This document shows, in pieces, positions 41,829 through 50,385 of a stretch of DNA of 64,000 nucleotides. A model generated the notes under the pieces. The model made no database searches. It worked only from the letters and a program-made list of their open reading frames with translations, and had not been told where the DNA came from. Each line of letters starts with the position of its first letter. Within the stretch, counting starts at the first letter, position 1. Position numbers and translations under genes: made by a program. Source of the stretch: Dactylosporangium vinaceum (GTDB lineage Bacteria; Actinomycetota; Actinomycetes; Mycobacteriales; Micromonosporaceae); assembly GCF_019904175.1 (NCBI RefSeq), contig NZ_CP061913.1:11098001-11162000 (forward strand), read 5' to 3'.

Positions 41829-42497
41829 GTGTCCGATCTCACCTCGGCCGTCCGGGCCGGCGACCTTGACAGCTCCGCCGTCCTCGACCTTTTGGGCATG
41901 CTCGCGTACGGCGAGCTGGTCGCCTTCGACCGCATGGCCGCCGACGCCCGGCTGGCCCCCGACCTGCGCCGGCGCGCCGTGCTGAGCGAGATGGCGGCCC
42001 GGGAGATCAGCAACTACCGCCGCCTGGCCGACCGCCTGGTGGAGCTCGGCGCCGACCCGGAGAGCGCGATGGCCCCCTACGTGCGGGCGGTGTCGGACTA
42101 CCATGAGCAGACCGAGCCCAACGACTGGCTGGAGGGCCTGACCAAGGCGTACGTCGGCGACGGCATCGCCGACGACTTCACCCGCGAGGTCGCGCTGGTG
42201 CTGGCCGCGCCGGACCGCGACCTGATCCTGGACGTGCTGCACGACTCCCGGCACGCCGACTTCGCCGCCGACGAGCTGCGGGCCGCGATAGCGGTCGACC
42301 CGAAGGTGGCCAACCGCCTGTCGATGTGGGCCCGCCGCCTGGTCGGCGAGGCGATCTCCCAGTCGCTGCGGGTCGCCGGCGAGCGGCCCTCGCTGGGCCT
42401 GCTGCTGGCCGGGCAGGGCACCGACTTCCAGGCCCTGATCAAGCGCCTGACCACGGCCCACACGGCCCGGATGGGCGCCGTCGGCCTCAACAACTGA
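41829..42497 (+). CDS. ferritin-like fold protein
   Basis: This 222-residue all-helical protein matches the actinobacterial ferritin-like proteins encoded next to rhlE (Rv3210c in M. tuberculosis, from memory). Helices include YGELVAFDRMAADARLAPDL, LSEMAAREISNYRRLADRLV and VLHDSRHADFAADELRAAIA, with Glu and His residues that could hold a di-iron site. The full ferritin metal signature is not clear, so enzymatic activity is unsure. GTG 41829 (VSDLTSAVRAGDLDSS) is the start. Confidence 0.75.
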   Translation: MSDLTSAVRAGDLDSSAVLDLLGMLAYGELVAFDRMAADARLAPDLRRRAVLSEMAAREISNYRRLADRLVELGADPESAMAPYVRAVSDYHEQTEPNDWLEGLTKAYVGDGIADDFTREVALVLAAPDRDLILDVLHDSRHADFAADELRAAIAVDPKVANRLSMWARRLVGEAISQSLRVAGERPSLGLLLAGQGTDFQALIKRLTTAHTARMGAVGLNN

Positions 42498-42502
42498 CGG
42501 AA

Positions 42503-42528
42503 AAGGGGCCCCCTTGCGAGGGCCCCTT
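42503..42528. terminator. hairpin at the ferritin-like/DUF3107 junction
   Basis: AAGGGGCCC (42503-42511) and GGGCCCCTT (42520-42528) pair perfectly around an 8-base loop between two converging genes; it can act on both strands. Confidence 0.75.
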
Positions 42529-42531
42529 CGC

Positions 42532-42765
42532 TCAGCGCGCGGCCGAGAAACCAACCGGCCGCGGCGACGACTCGGCGATCTCCACGTATGCGATCTTGCC
42601 GACGGGCACGATCACCCGGCGGCCCTTGTCGTCGACCAGGGACAGCACACTTTTATCGCCACCGTTGATCGCGTCGGTGACCGCAGACTCGACCTCGGAC
42701 GGCGACTGGTTGCTCTCCAGCACCAGCTCCCGAGGCGCGTACTGCACGCCGATCTTGACCTCCAC
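42532..42765 (-). CDS. DUF3107 family protein
   Basis: A 77-residue conserved actinobacterial protein of unknown function: VEVKIGVQYAPRELVLESNQ, then VLSLVDDKGRRVIVPVGKIA. Its size and position beside a TetR gene match Rv3208A of M. tuberculosis. GTG 42765 is preceded by AAGGAGGA at ideal distance, which decides it over an in-frame ATG 14 codons upstream. Confidence 0.88.
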   Translation of the reverse strand: MEVKIGVQYAPRELVLESNQSPSEVESAVTDAINGGDKSVLSLVDDKGRRVIVPVGKIAYVEIAESSPRPVGFSAAR

Positions 42766-42834
42766 GCGTTCCTCCTTGATCGGGCGCGGCCGCGCGTCGG
42801 GCCGCACACCCAGTGTGGTTGAAGATTAACGCGA

Positions 42835-43473
42835 TCAGGCGTGTTCGCCGTGCAGGGGGAAGCTCGCGATGCCGCGCCACGACAGCGCGGTCAGCAGGCT
42901 CTCCGCCTCGGCCTTCTCCACCTGGCGGCCGCCGGCCAGCCAGAAGCGGGCCGCGATCTCGGCCGCGCCGACCAGGCCGGAGGCCAGCAGCTCGGCGCGG
43001 GCGCGGCTCACGCCGGTGTCGGCCATGATCGTGTCGGTGATGGCCGCGATGCAGCCGGTCTCCACGCGGTCCACGCGCTCGCGGACGGCGGGGTCGTTGC
43101 GCAGGTCGGACTCGAAGACGAGCCGGAAGGCTTCGCTCTCGTGATCGATGAAGTCGAAGTAGGCCTGGATGGCCCCGCGCACCCGGTCCTTGTTGTCGGT
43201 CGTCGCTTCCATCGCGGAGCGCACCCGCGACACCATCGCGTCGCAGTGGGTGTCCAGGAGCGCGAGGTACAACTCCAACTTGCCCGGGAAATGCTGATAC
43301 AAGACAGGTTTCGAAACGCCCGCCCGCTCGGCGATGTCGTCCATCGCGGCGGCGTGGTAGCCCTGGGCCACGAACACCTGCTGAGCTGCGGCGAGCAGCT
43401 GCTTTCTCCGCGCCGACCGGGGCAGCCGCACGGGCCGGCCGGCCGCCTGCGTGCCGCTCATCGACGAGGTCAT
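42835..43473 (-). CDS. TetR family transcriptional regulator
   Basis: The 212-residue product has an N-terminal helix-turn-helix: RKQLLAAAQQVFVAQGYHAA, MDDIAERAGVSKPVLYQHFP, and GKLELYLALL. The C-terminal helical domain would bind a ligand and dimerise. It corresponds in position to Rv3208. I chose ATG 43473 (MTSSMSGTQ) because GGATGG precedes it; an ATG three codons upstream is also possible. The gene runs opposite to the next one, so it may control its own promoter and that of 43563. Confidence 0.88.
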   Translation of the reverse strand: MTSSMSGTQAAGRPVRLPRSARRKQLLAAAQQVFVAQGYHAAAMDDIAERAGVSKPVLYQHFPGKLELYLALLDTHCDAMVSRVRSAMEATTDNKDRVRGAIQAYFDFIDHESEAFRLVFESDLRNDPAVRERVDRVETGCIAAITDTIMADTGVSRARAELLASGLVGAAEIAARFWLAGGRQVEKAEAESLLTALSWRGIASFPLHGEHA

Positions 43474-43562
43474 GTTCACCATCCGGATTTGGGTCGAGAT
43501 TGCAACTTACCCCCTTTCCACCCACACGGTAGCCTCACTACGGGGCGATGGAGGAGCGTGCG

Positions 43563-45659
43563 GTGGACGAAACGGGGCAAGCCGGTAGCCCGGAGGCGGG
43601 CGGCGCCTACCCTGGTGGAAACCTCGGCCCGGACCAGGGCCTGGGTCGCGGCCGTTCCGCATACCCGAATGGGCAGGTCAACGGGGGTACGCCGTCGGAC
43701 GACGCCCTGGAGGCGATCGTCTCCGCCTGGCGCGAGCCGGCCACCGGCGCGATCGCCGGCCGGGCCCAGGTGACGGGCGCTTTCAATATCAACGGCATCA
43801 ATGGGTTGAACGGCAGTGGGCTCAACGGCGCCAATGGCAATCCCCCGAACGGCGTGAACGGTACAAACGGCGCCAACGGGGGGACCCGCGGACGCGCCGA
43901 GGTGCGCGGTCCGTACTCCGACATGCTGGCCCCGATGAGCCCGCCGGTCTCGCCGCCGCCACCGCCGGTGCAGCCGCCGGCCCCGCAGGCCCCCATGTCG
44001 ACGCTGCACTACGGCCACTACGGCCCGGACGGGCAGGGCTGGCCGACCTCCAGCCCGACCGGCGAGACGAAGAGCGTCCCGCCGCCGGCCCCCGGCACCG
44101 TCTACGGCGCGCTGTCCGCGCCCCTCGACCACACCGGCGAGCTGCGACGGCCGATCTCCGCGCAGCCGTCCTACGAGCCGCCGCCCGCTCCGGCATACGA
44201 GCCCACCTACGACCGGAATCAGTCGTACGAGGCCCAGCCGTACGAAGCCCAGCCGTACGAGGCCTATGAGCAGGCCCACACCTACGAGCAGCCCGCCTCG
44301 GCGCTCGAACGGGTGGCCGAGCACCAGCAGGCGCCCGACGCCTGGGGCTACACGGGCGGCTCCTATCAGCCGCAGGAGCAGCGCCACTGGGCCCCGGAGC
44401 CGTCGCAGCCGGAGTTCGACTGGGCCGCGCCGGTGCAGCACCCCACCCCGCGCGAGCCCGTGTCGGCGCCGCCGCCCGCGCCCGTCCAGCCGCAGAGCCT
44501 GCCCAGCCAGCGCGTCCCGGAGAACGACCCGCTCGTCGGGCCCCTGCCGCCGCTCCTGCTCGGCTCGGCCACGTCGATGACCGCTCCCGAGCCGGTCATG
44601 CCGACGTTCGCCGACGACATGACGCAGCCCGCCTACGATGCGCCCGAGCTGCCCCAGCGCGTGCCCTCCGAGCCCGACGTCCCGCCGATCCCGGCCGGTG
44701 AGCCGCAGGCGTCGGCGGTCGGCGCGCCCGAGCTCACGCGGATCACCGACTACCTGCGCGAGGAGCAGGAGGGCCAGACCGGCGACCCGGACAACCGGCC
44801 CGACGGCTTCGACGTGCAGAGCGTCCTGCGGGCCGTGCAGACGGTCGGCGGCGTGCACCGGGCGACGCTGCGCAAGAACGCCGACGGCCTGCACACGCTG
44901 CGCCTGGAGCTCGCCGACGAGGCCGACGCCGGGCAGGTCAGCCGGATCGTCGCACGGATGCTGAACGAGACGATGGGCCTGTCGGCCGAGCAGAATCCGC
45001 TGCTGCCCGACGGCATGCCGGAGCCGGCCGCGCCCTATGCGAGCACACCGGCCTCGGCCCCCGTGCCCACGCCGCGGCCGCCGGTCAACGCCGCCGCCGC
45101 ACTGAACGCCGCCCGCAATTCACCCCACAGTGCCCTTCCCGGGTACGGCCGGGAGTCCCGCCGCCGCCGCCCGGTCAGCAGCGGAGCGCGCAAACCCGCG
45201 CCGCTGGACCAGAAGGCGCCGGCGCTCACCCCGAACCCCGGCTCGATCGTGTCGCCGCGGGTCGTCATCGAATCGGTCGACGTCAACACGCAGGGCATCG
45301 ACGCCACCGTCGAGGTCCGCCTGACCGCCGACAACCAGCCCGCGATCGGCGTCGCGAGCGGCCCGAACTTCGACGGGTACATGCTGAAGCTGGCCGCCCT
45401 GGCCGCCGCGTCCGCCGTCGACCAGCTGCTCATCGACACCGACGCCACCGTCCGGGCGCGCTGCTACATCGAGCACGCCGCGGTGGTCGCGCTCGGCGGG
45501 TGCGAGGTCGCGGTCGTCGTGCTCCTGCTGATGTACGACGGCTTCGTCGAGCAGCTCACCGGCTCGGCCGTGGTGGCCGCGGACGGCGACTCCCGCCAGG
45601 CCGTGGTGCGGGCGACGATGGCCGCCGTGAACCGGCGATTGGAAGCCCTCCTGCCGTAG
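43563..45659 (+). CDS. large Pro- and Asn/Gly-rich protein with a conserved C-terminal domain
   Basis: The 698-residue product has a long disordered region (~1-390) rich in Pro, Gly, Gln and Tyr. It includes an Asn-Gly repeat tract (NGINGLNGSGLNGANGN region, 43790-43880) and Tyr-Glu repeats (SYEAQPYEAQPYEAYEQ). Residues ~410-480 hold a small alpha/beta segment (VQSVLRAVQTVGGVHRATLR). The C-terminal ~140 residues (RVVIESVDVNTQGIDATVEV; YMLKLAALAAASAVDQLLID) resemble the regulatory domain of 2-isopropylmalate synthase. GTG 43563 has a perfect GGAGGAG site. Function unknown. Confidence 0.75.
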   Translation: MDETGQAGSPEAGGAYPGGNLGPDQGLGRGRSAYPNGQVNGGTPSDDALEAIVSAWREPATGAIAGRAQVTGAFNINGINGLNGSGLNGANGNPPNGVNGTNGANGGTRGRAEVRGPYSDMLAPMSPPVSPPPPPVQPPAPQAPMSTLHYGHYGPDGQGWPTSSPTGETKSVPPPAPGTVYGALSAPLDHTGELRRPISAQPSYEPPPAPAYEPTYDRNQSYEAQPYEAQPYEAYEQAHTYEQPASALERVAEHQQAPDAWGYTGGSYQPQEQRHWAPEPSQPEFDWAAPVQHPTPREPVSAPPPAPVQPQSLPSQRVPENDPLVGPLPPLLLGSATSMTAPEPVMPTFADDMTQPAYDAPELPQRVPSEPDVPPIPAGEPQASAVGAPELTRITDYLREEQEGQTGDPDNRPDGFDVQSVLRAVQTVGGVHRATLRKNADGLHTLRLELADEADAGQVSRIVARMLNETMGLSAEQNPLLPDGMPEPAAPYASTPASAPVPTPRPPVNAAAALNAARNSPHSALPGYGRESRRRRPVSSGARKPAPLDQKAPALTPNPGSIVSPRVVIESVDVNTQGIDATVEVRLTADNQPAIGVASGPNFDGYMLKLAALAAASAVDQLLIDTDATVRARCYIEHAAVVALGGCEVAVVVLLLMYDGFVEQLTGSAVVAADGDSRQAVVRATMAAVNRRLEALLP

Positions 45660-45685
45660 TGGCGACTTCAAGGCACACTTGGAGG

Positions 45686-46714
45686 ATGAAGCGAGCCACC
45701 CTTGTCCCGGAGTTCACCATCCCGTCACCGGCGCAGCTGCCGGCGCGGTGGCCCGGGCGCGAGGTCGAGCTCGACGGGACCGTCACGTTCATCCGTGACA
45801 CCCCGGCCCAGGGCGACAACGTCGAGCCGGCCGTCTACGTGCACGGCCTCGGCGGCTCGTCGACCAACTGGACCGACCTGGCCGGCATCCTGGCGTCGCG
45901 CACGGACGGGCCCGCGCTCGAAGGGCAGGCCATCGACCTGCCCGGATTCGGGTACAGCGGCCGCGCCCGCAGCTACACCCTCGACGCGATGGCCGGTCAC
46001 GTGATCCGCTGGATCGAGCACAGCGACCGCGGCCCGGTTCACCTGTTCGGCAACTCGCTCGGCGGCGCCACCAGCGTGAAGGTCGCCGCCCGCCGGCCCG
46101 ACCTGGTCCGCTCGCTCACGCTGATCTCCCCGGCGATGCCGTTCCTCGACCCGCGCCGGTCGCTGCAGGGCCGGGTCGTGCCGCTGCTCCTGCTGCCCAA
46201 CGCCACCCGGCTGGCCGCCCGGCACATGAGCTCGATCGAGCCCGAGGCGCTGGCCGACATGGTGATCGACTCCTGTTACGGCGACCCGACCCGCTACCCG
46301 CAGCAGCGCCGGCTGGAGGCCATCGAGGAGGCCCGGCTGCGCCATCAGGTGCCGTGGTACGCCGAGGCGTACGTCGGCAGCCTGCGCGGGCTGGTCAGCA
46401 GCTTCCTGCGGGCGTACCTGCCGGGCGAGGGCTCCATCTGGCGGACGGCGAGCAAGATCAAGGCGCCGACCCTGGTGATCGCCGGGCGGCAGGACAAGCT
46501 CGTCGACATCCGCACCGCCCCGCAGGTCGCCCGGCTGATCCCGGACAGCCGGCTGATGATGCTCGAGGGTGTCGGCCACGTCGCCCAGATGGAAGTGCCG
46601 CGCTCGGTGGCCCGGGCCGTCTTCGGGCTGCTGAACGAGCTCGCCGCGCCGGTTGCGGAACGGGAGCAGGAGCCGGTCCGCGCGCGCGTGGCAAGGGTGC
46701 GCATGGCAAGCTAG
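45686..46714 (+). CDS. alpha/beta hydrolase
   Basis: A 342-residue serine hydrolase. The oxyanion turn is VYVHGLGGSSTNW, the nucleophile elbow LFGNSLGGATSVK gives Ser (~117), and the acid and His are likely in VIAGRQDKLVDI and VGHVAQMEVP. A cap region of ~80 residues lies between. The substrate is unknown. ATG 45686 directly follows GGAGG, so spacing is tight. DUF3152 follows 6 bases downstream, probably in the same operon. Confidence 0.88.
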   Translation: MKRATLVPEFTIPSPAQLPARWPGREVELDGTVTFIRDTPAQGDNVEPAVYVHGLGGSSTNWTDLAGILASRTDGPALEGQAIDLPGFGYSGRARSYTLDAMAGHVIRWIEHSDRGPVHLFGNSLGGATSVKVAARRPDLVRSLTLISPAMPFLDPRRSLQGRVVPLLLLPNATRLAARHMSSIEPEALADMVIDSCYGDPTRYPQQRRLEAIEEARLRHQVPWYAEAYVGSLRGLVSSFLRAYLPGEGSIWRTASKIKAPTLVIAGRQDKLVDIRTAPQVARLIPDSRLMMLEGVGHVAQMEVPRSVARAVFGLLNELAAPVAEREQEPVRARVARVRMAS

Positions 46715-46720
46715 GCATCG

Positions 46721-47578
46721 ATGGTGAGCCGGCTTCTCTCCGACCGCCCGCGGGAGCCCGAGCCTCTGCCGAGCGACCCGACGGCCGCTCGCGAGGTCGT
46801 GCGCGCATCCCGGCACCGCCGGCGGATGGAGGCGCGCCGGAAGCGGTACCTCATCGCCGGGGTCATGGCGGCGGCGGGACTTCTGGCCGCCTTGGGGCTC
46901 ACCCGCCAGCTCTTCTTCTCCGGGGGTACTTCCGAGAAGGCGCCCGTGCGCCAGGAGCAGCCGATGCTCGCGCCGCCGTCGCAGCCGGCGAGCCCGCCCC
47001 CGGAGGCGGGACCGGCCAAGGGTGACGGCACGTTCGCCTACGCCACCACCGACGGTCCGGTGGCGGGCGGGAACGGGGCGCTGAAGAAGTACACCGTCGC
47101 CGTCGAAAATGGTGCCGGGCAGCAGGCGGATGCGTTCGCCGCGGAGGTCGAGAAGACCTACGCGGACCCGCGCGGGTGGACGGCGAGCGGCGAGCTGCGA
47201 CTCCAGCGGGTGAAGGGGCAGGGGCCGGCCGACTTCACGGTGTTCCTGGCCACGCCGGCCACGTCGGAGGCGATGTGCGCGGCGGCCGGGCTGCACACGG
47301 ACGGGTACAGCTCCTGCCGCATCACGGGCAAGGTCATCATCAACCTGGCCCGCTGGAACACCGCCATCCCGGACTACGGCGCGCCGATCGCGGACTACCG
47401 CACGTACGTCGTCAACCACGAGACCGGCCACGAGCTCGGCCACGGCCACGAGGCGTGCCCGGCGGCCGGGAAGCCCGCGCCGGTCATGATGCAGCAGACG
47501 TACGGGCTGAAGGGCTGCGTGGCGAACTCCTGGCCGTTCGTGGACGGCCAGGCGTACACGGGACCCAAAGTGCCCTAG
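46721..47578 (+). CDS. DUF3152 membrane-anchored metzincin-like protein
   Basis: The 285-residue product has a basic cytoplasmic N-terminus (RASRHRRRMEARRKRYLIAG), one membrane helix (~43-63), a Pro-rich linker and an extracellular domain with four Cys. That domain contains HETGHELGHGHEAC (~226-239), an exact HExxHxxGxxH zinc motif, and a later Met pair (PAPVMMQQTYGL) that could be the Met-turn. It corresponds to Rv3207c by position. A zinc protease role is therefore likely but untested as far as I know. Confidence 0.85.
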   Translation: MVSRLLSDRPREPEPLPSDPTAAREVVRASRHRRRMEARRKRYLIAGVMAAAGLLAALGLTRQLFFSGGTSEKAPVRQEQPMLAPPSQPASPPPEAGPAKGDGTFAYATTDGPVAGGNGALKKYTVAVENGAGQQADAFAAEVEKTYADPRGWTASGELRLQRVKGQGPADFTVFLATPATSEAMCAAAGLHTDGYSSCRITGKVIINLARWNTAIPDYGAPIADYRTYVVNHETGHELGHGHEACPAAGKPAPVMMQQTYGLKGCVANSWPFVDGQAYTGPKVP

Positions 47579-47619
47579 CTCACTCGGGTTCGGGGCCAAC
47601 GCGGGGCAGAATGAGAACC

Positions 47620-48798
47620 ATGTCGTTGCCTCCTCTGGTCGAACCCGCCGCCGACCTGTCGGTGGACGAGGTCCGCCGTTACTCACGCCATCTGATCATT
47701 CCCGACGTCGGGGTGGCCGGGCAGAAACGACTCAAGAACGCCAGGGTGCTGTGTGTCGGCGCGGGTGGGCTCGGCTCGCCCGCGCTCATGTACCTGGCGG
47801 CCGCCGGCGTCGGCACCCTCGGCATCGTCGAGTTCGACACCGTCGACGAGTCCAACCTGCAGCGCCAGATCATCCACGGGCAGTCCGACATCGGCCGCCC
47901 CAAGGCGGAGTCGGCGCGGGACTCGGTGCTCGAGATCAACCCGTACGTCAACGTGGTGCTGCACAACGAGGCGCTCACCAACGACAATGTGATGGAGATC
48001 TTCGCGCAGTACGACCTGATCATCGACGGCACCGACAACTTCGCGACCCGCTACATGGTCAACGACGCGGCGGTACTGCTGGGCAAGCCGTACGTGTGGG
48101 GCTCGATCTACCGCTTCGACGGCCAGGCGTCGGTCTTCTGGGCCGAGCACGGCCCCTGCTACCGGTGCCTCTACCCGGAGCCGCCCCCGCCCGGCATGGT
48201 CCCCTCCTGCGCCGAGGGCGGCGTGCTGGGTGTCCTGTGCGCGTCGATCGGCGCGATCCAGGTCACCGAGGCGATCAAGCTGCTGACCGGGGTCGGCGAG
48301 ACGCTCCTGGGCCGCCTCATGGTCTACGACGCGCTGGAGATGGAGTACCGCAAGATCAAGCTCCGCAAGGACCCCAACTGCGCGATCTGCGGCGAGAACC
48401 CCACGGTCACCGGCCTGATCGACTACGACGACTTCTGCGGCGCCGTCTCCGACGAGGCCCAGGCGGCGACGGTCGGCTCGACGATCACCGCCCAGGAGCT
48501 CAAGGACTGGCAGGACTCCGGCAAGCCGATCGACCTCATCGACGTGCGCGAGCCCGCCGAGTGGGAGATCGTGCGCATCCCCGGTGCCCGGCTGGTCCCG
48601 AAGGGCGAGTTCCTCAACGGCAACGCCCTGGCCGATCTGCCGCAGGACCGGCAGATCGTCCTGCACTGCAAGAGCGGCGTCCGCTCCGCCGAGGCCCTGG
48701 CCGCGGTGAAGGCGGCGGGCTTCAAGGACGCGGTCCACGTCCAGGGCGGGGTCGTCTCCTGGGTCAAGACCGTCGACCCGTCCCTGCCGATCTACTAG
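47620..48798 (+). CDS. moeZ: adenylyltransferase/sulfurtransferase MoeZ
   Basis: MoeZ activates the C-terminal glycine of sulfur-carrier proteins (MoaD, CysO, ThiS type) and adds sulfur. The 392-residue product has an E1-like domain with the ATP loop GAGGLGSPALMYLAAAGVG, DESNLQRQIIHGQSDIGRPK, and zinc CxxC pairs (CYRC, CAIC). A rhodanese domain follows (~290-390) with DVREPAEWEIVRIPGA and the active-site loop HCKSGVRSAEAL. ATG 47620 matches the family start (MSLPPLVEPAADLSVDEVRR); an ATG three codons upstream is possible. Confidence 0.95.
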   Translation: MSLPPLVEPAADLSVDEVRRYSRHLIIPDVGVAGQKRLKNARVLCVGAGGLGSPALMYLAAAGVGTLGIVEFDTVDESNLQRQIIHGQSDIGRPKAESARDSVLEINPYVNVVLHNEALTNDNVMEIFAQYDLIIDGTDNFATRYMVNDAAVLLGKPYVWGSIYRFDGQASVFWAEHGPCYRCLYPEPPPPGMVPSCAEGGVLGVLCASIGAIQVTEAIKLLTGVGETLLGRLMVYDALEMEYRKIKLRKDPNCAICGENPTVTGLIDYDDFCGAVSDEAQAATVGSTITAQELKDWQDSGKPIDLIDVREPAEWEIVRIPGARLVPKGEFLNGNALADLPQDRQIVLHCKSGVRSAEALAAVKAAGFKDAVHVQGGVVSWVKTVDPSLPIY

Positions 48799-48837
48799 GT
48801 TCGATCTCCCGTCGCCCGGGAGGCCCCGCCTCCACCC

Positions 48838-48880
48838 GCACCCTCCGCACGATCGACGCCGTCGGCCGTGCGGAGGGTGC
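48838..48880 (+). terminator. terminator hairpin after moeZ
   Basis: GCACCCTCCGCACG (48838-48851) and CGTGCGGAGGGTGC (48867-48880) form a perfect 14-bp stem with a 15-base loop, 40 bases past the moeZ stop. Confidence 0.75.
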
Positions 48881-48981
48881 GCTCGGTGGCGACCAGGCAC
48901 CGGATGGTCATCCCGAAAACGACTCACGTCACACCTGATCAACACGCGCGGGTGGGCCGGGCGAGCGGTAGTCTGCGGCCC

Positions 48982-49779
48982 ATGGCCGACCTTGATGCCG
49001 CGATCGGTTACGTAGTCGCCCACGGCGACTCCGTGGACCGCGCCCGCCTAGCCTGGCTGCGCACCGGCCAGGCCCCCGCGGCCGACGTCCTGGACCGGGC
49101 CGAGTCCGGCCCGGCGTCGACAGGCGGCTGGCCCGCGTACTTCGGCGCCCGCGTCGCCTCGGTCGACGCCACCTGCTTCCGCCTGAACGAGCTCGACGAC
49201 CTGGGCGCTCTGGGCCGCCCGGCCGCCCGCCGAGCCCTCGCCTGGCTGCGCCAGAGCCAACGCCCGGACGGCATGTGGGAAGAGGACGAGTCCCTGGCCG
49301 GCGTCGCCCCGCCGTGGGCCCAGCCGGGCGACGACGAGGCCCGCCTGTACCTGACCTGCAGCGCCGCGTACTGGCTCGTCGTGGGCGGCCCCGCCCCGGG
49401 CGCCGAGGACGAGCACGCGGCCGGCATCGCCAGGGCCGCGGAGGCATTCCGGGCATCCCTGCGCCCGGACGGCTCGTGGCCGTCGTTCCTGGTCACGGGC
49501 TGGCTGGGGTGCGCCGTGCTGTATCACCTGGGCTGGTTCTACGAGTCGGCCCAGATCCAGGTCGCCCTGGCCGACCGCGTCCCGACCATGACTGCGGCCG
49601 ACACCGCCCTGCTGTACGCCGCCTTACGCCGCATCGACATGTCCGCCGGCGACTGGCTGCTGGGCGCCGCCCGCAAGCGCCTGGACGAAACCCAGCGCAG
49701 CGACGGCAGCTGGGCAAGCGACGACGGCGACCAGTTCAACGTCCACACCACGCTTACCGCCATCCGCGCTCTGCGCTGA
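48982..49779 (+). CDS. terpene-cyclase/prenyltransferase-fold repeat protein
   Basis: The 265-residue product has QW-type repeats of the squalene-cyclase/prenyltransferase barrel: LRQSQRPDGMWEEDE (~91-105), SLRPDGSWPSF (~166-176) and ETQRSDGSWASDDGDQ (~238-253). No DXDD or other cyclase catalytic motif is visible, so it may not be a cyclase. It carries a TTA codon (49624), rare in this genome type. It stands 100 bases after the moeZ terminator and is followed by decayed DNA. Confidence 0.7.
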   Translation: MADLDAAIGYVVAHGDSVDRARLAWLRTGQAPAADVLDRAESGPASTGGWPAYFGARVASVDATCFRLNELDDLGALGRPAARRALAWLRQSQRPDGMWEEDESLAGVAPPWAQPGDDEARLYLTCSAAYWLVVGGPAPGAEDEHAAGIARAAEAFRASLRPDGSWPSFLVTGWLGCAVLYHLGWFYESAQIQVALADRVPTMTAADTALLYAALRRIDMSAGDWLLGAARKRLDETQRSDGSWASDDGDQFNVHTTLTAIRALR

Positions 49780-49787
49780 CCCTCGAG

Positions 49788-49903
49788 CCGCCGCGGCCCG
49801 AGCCCTCCACCGCGCGGGGGCGAACTTCGAGCGCAGTTGACCGCTGAACCGCCGCGGCCCGAGCCTCCCACCGCGCGGGACGAACTCGAGCGCAGTTGAC
49901 CGC
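49788..49903. repeat. two direct repeats of about 56 bases
   Basis: Copy one (49788-49844) and copy two (49849-49903) share CCGCCGCGGCCCGAGCC, ACCGCGCGGG and GAGCGCAGTTGACCGC with a few single-base differences and short indels. They lie just after the terpene-cyclase-fold gene. Confidence 0.7.
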
Positions 49904-49924
49904 GCACCCGCCTGTGTCGCACGC

Positions 49925-50139
49925 CTCCGACCGGCGCCGACCTGACCAACGCGAACCGGGTCGCCGCCACCGAACCCCACACGGCGCGAACCGGGCCACC
50001 ACTGACCTGACCGGCGCGGACGTGACCGGCGCGGACCTGACCGGTCGGCAGGCCCTCGGAGCCGGCCCGTGTCTGCAATGTGGCAAGCGTTGATCTGCCG
50101 GGCGCTGACCTGGCGGGCGTAACGATGGTCGGCGTCTGA
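49925..50139 (+). pseudogene. decayed pentapeptide-repeat protein gene
   Basis: Short pieces in different frames spell A(D/N)Lxx pentapeptide repeats: TGADLTNANRVAA (from ~49930), DLTGADVTGADLTG (~50011-50050) and VDLPGADLAGVTMVGV ending at a TGA (50137-50139). No single frame stays open through them and no start is seen, so this is a broken gene. Confidence 0.6.
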
Positions 50140-50385
50140 TCTCACCGGCGTCGTTGGATCGGCGCAAACAGCCGCAACCACAACTTGCCCGCGATTCGCC
50201 GCTGTCCGCGGCGTTCGTCGGTAGCTGCGTGCGGCGGCTACCCGCGGCGTTCGCGGCGGCATCCCTCTTCTCGGTCGTAGCGGCACCTCGTTGACGGCGC
50301 TGCTGTTCGTGTCCGGCTTCGACCTACTTCATCCGCTTGCGAGTTCCGGCGCTTGCGGCAAATACCCGGTCGGCGGTTTCCGGGG

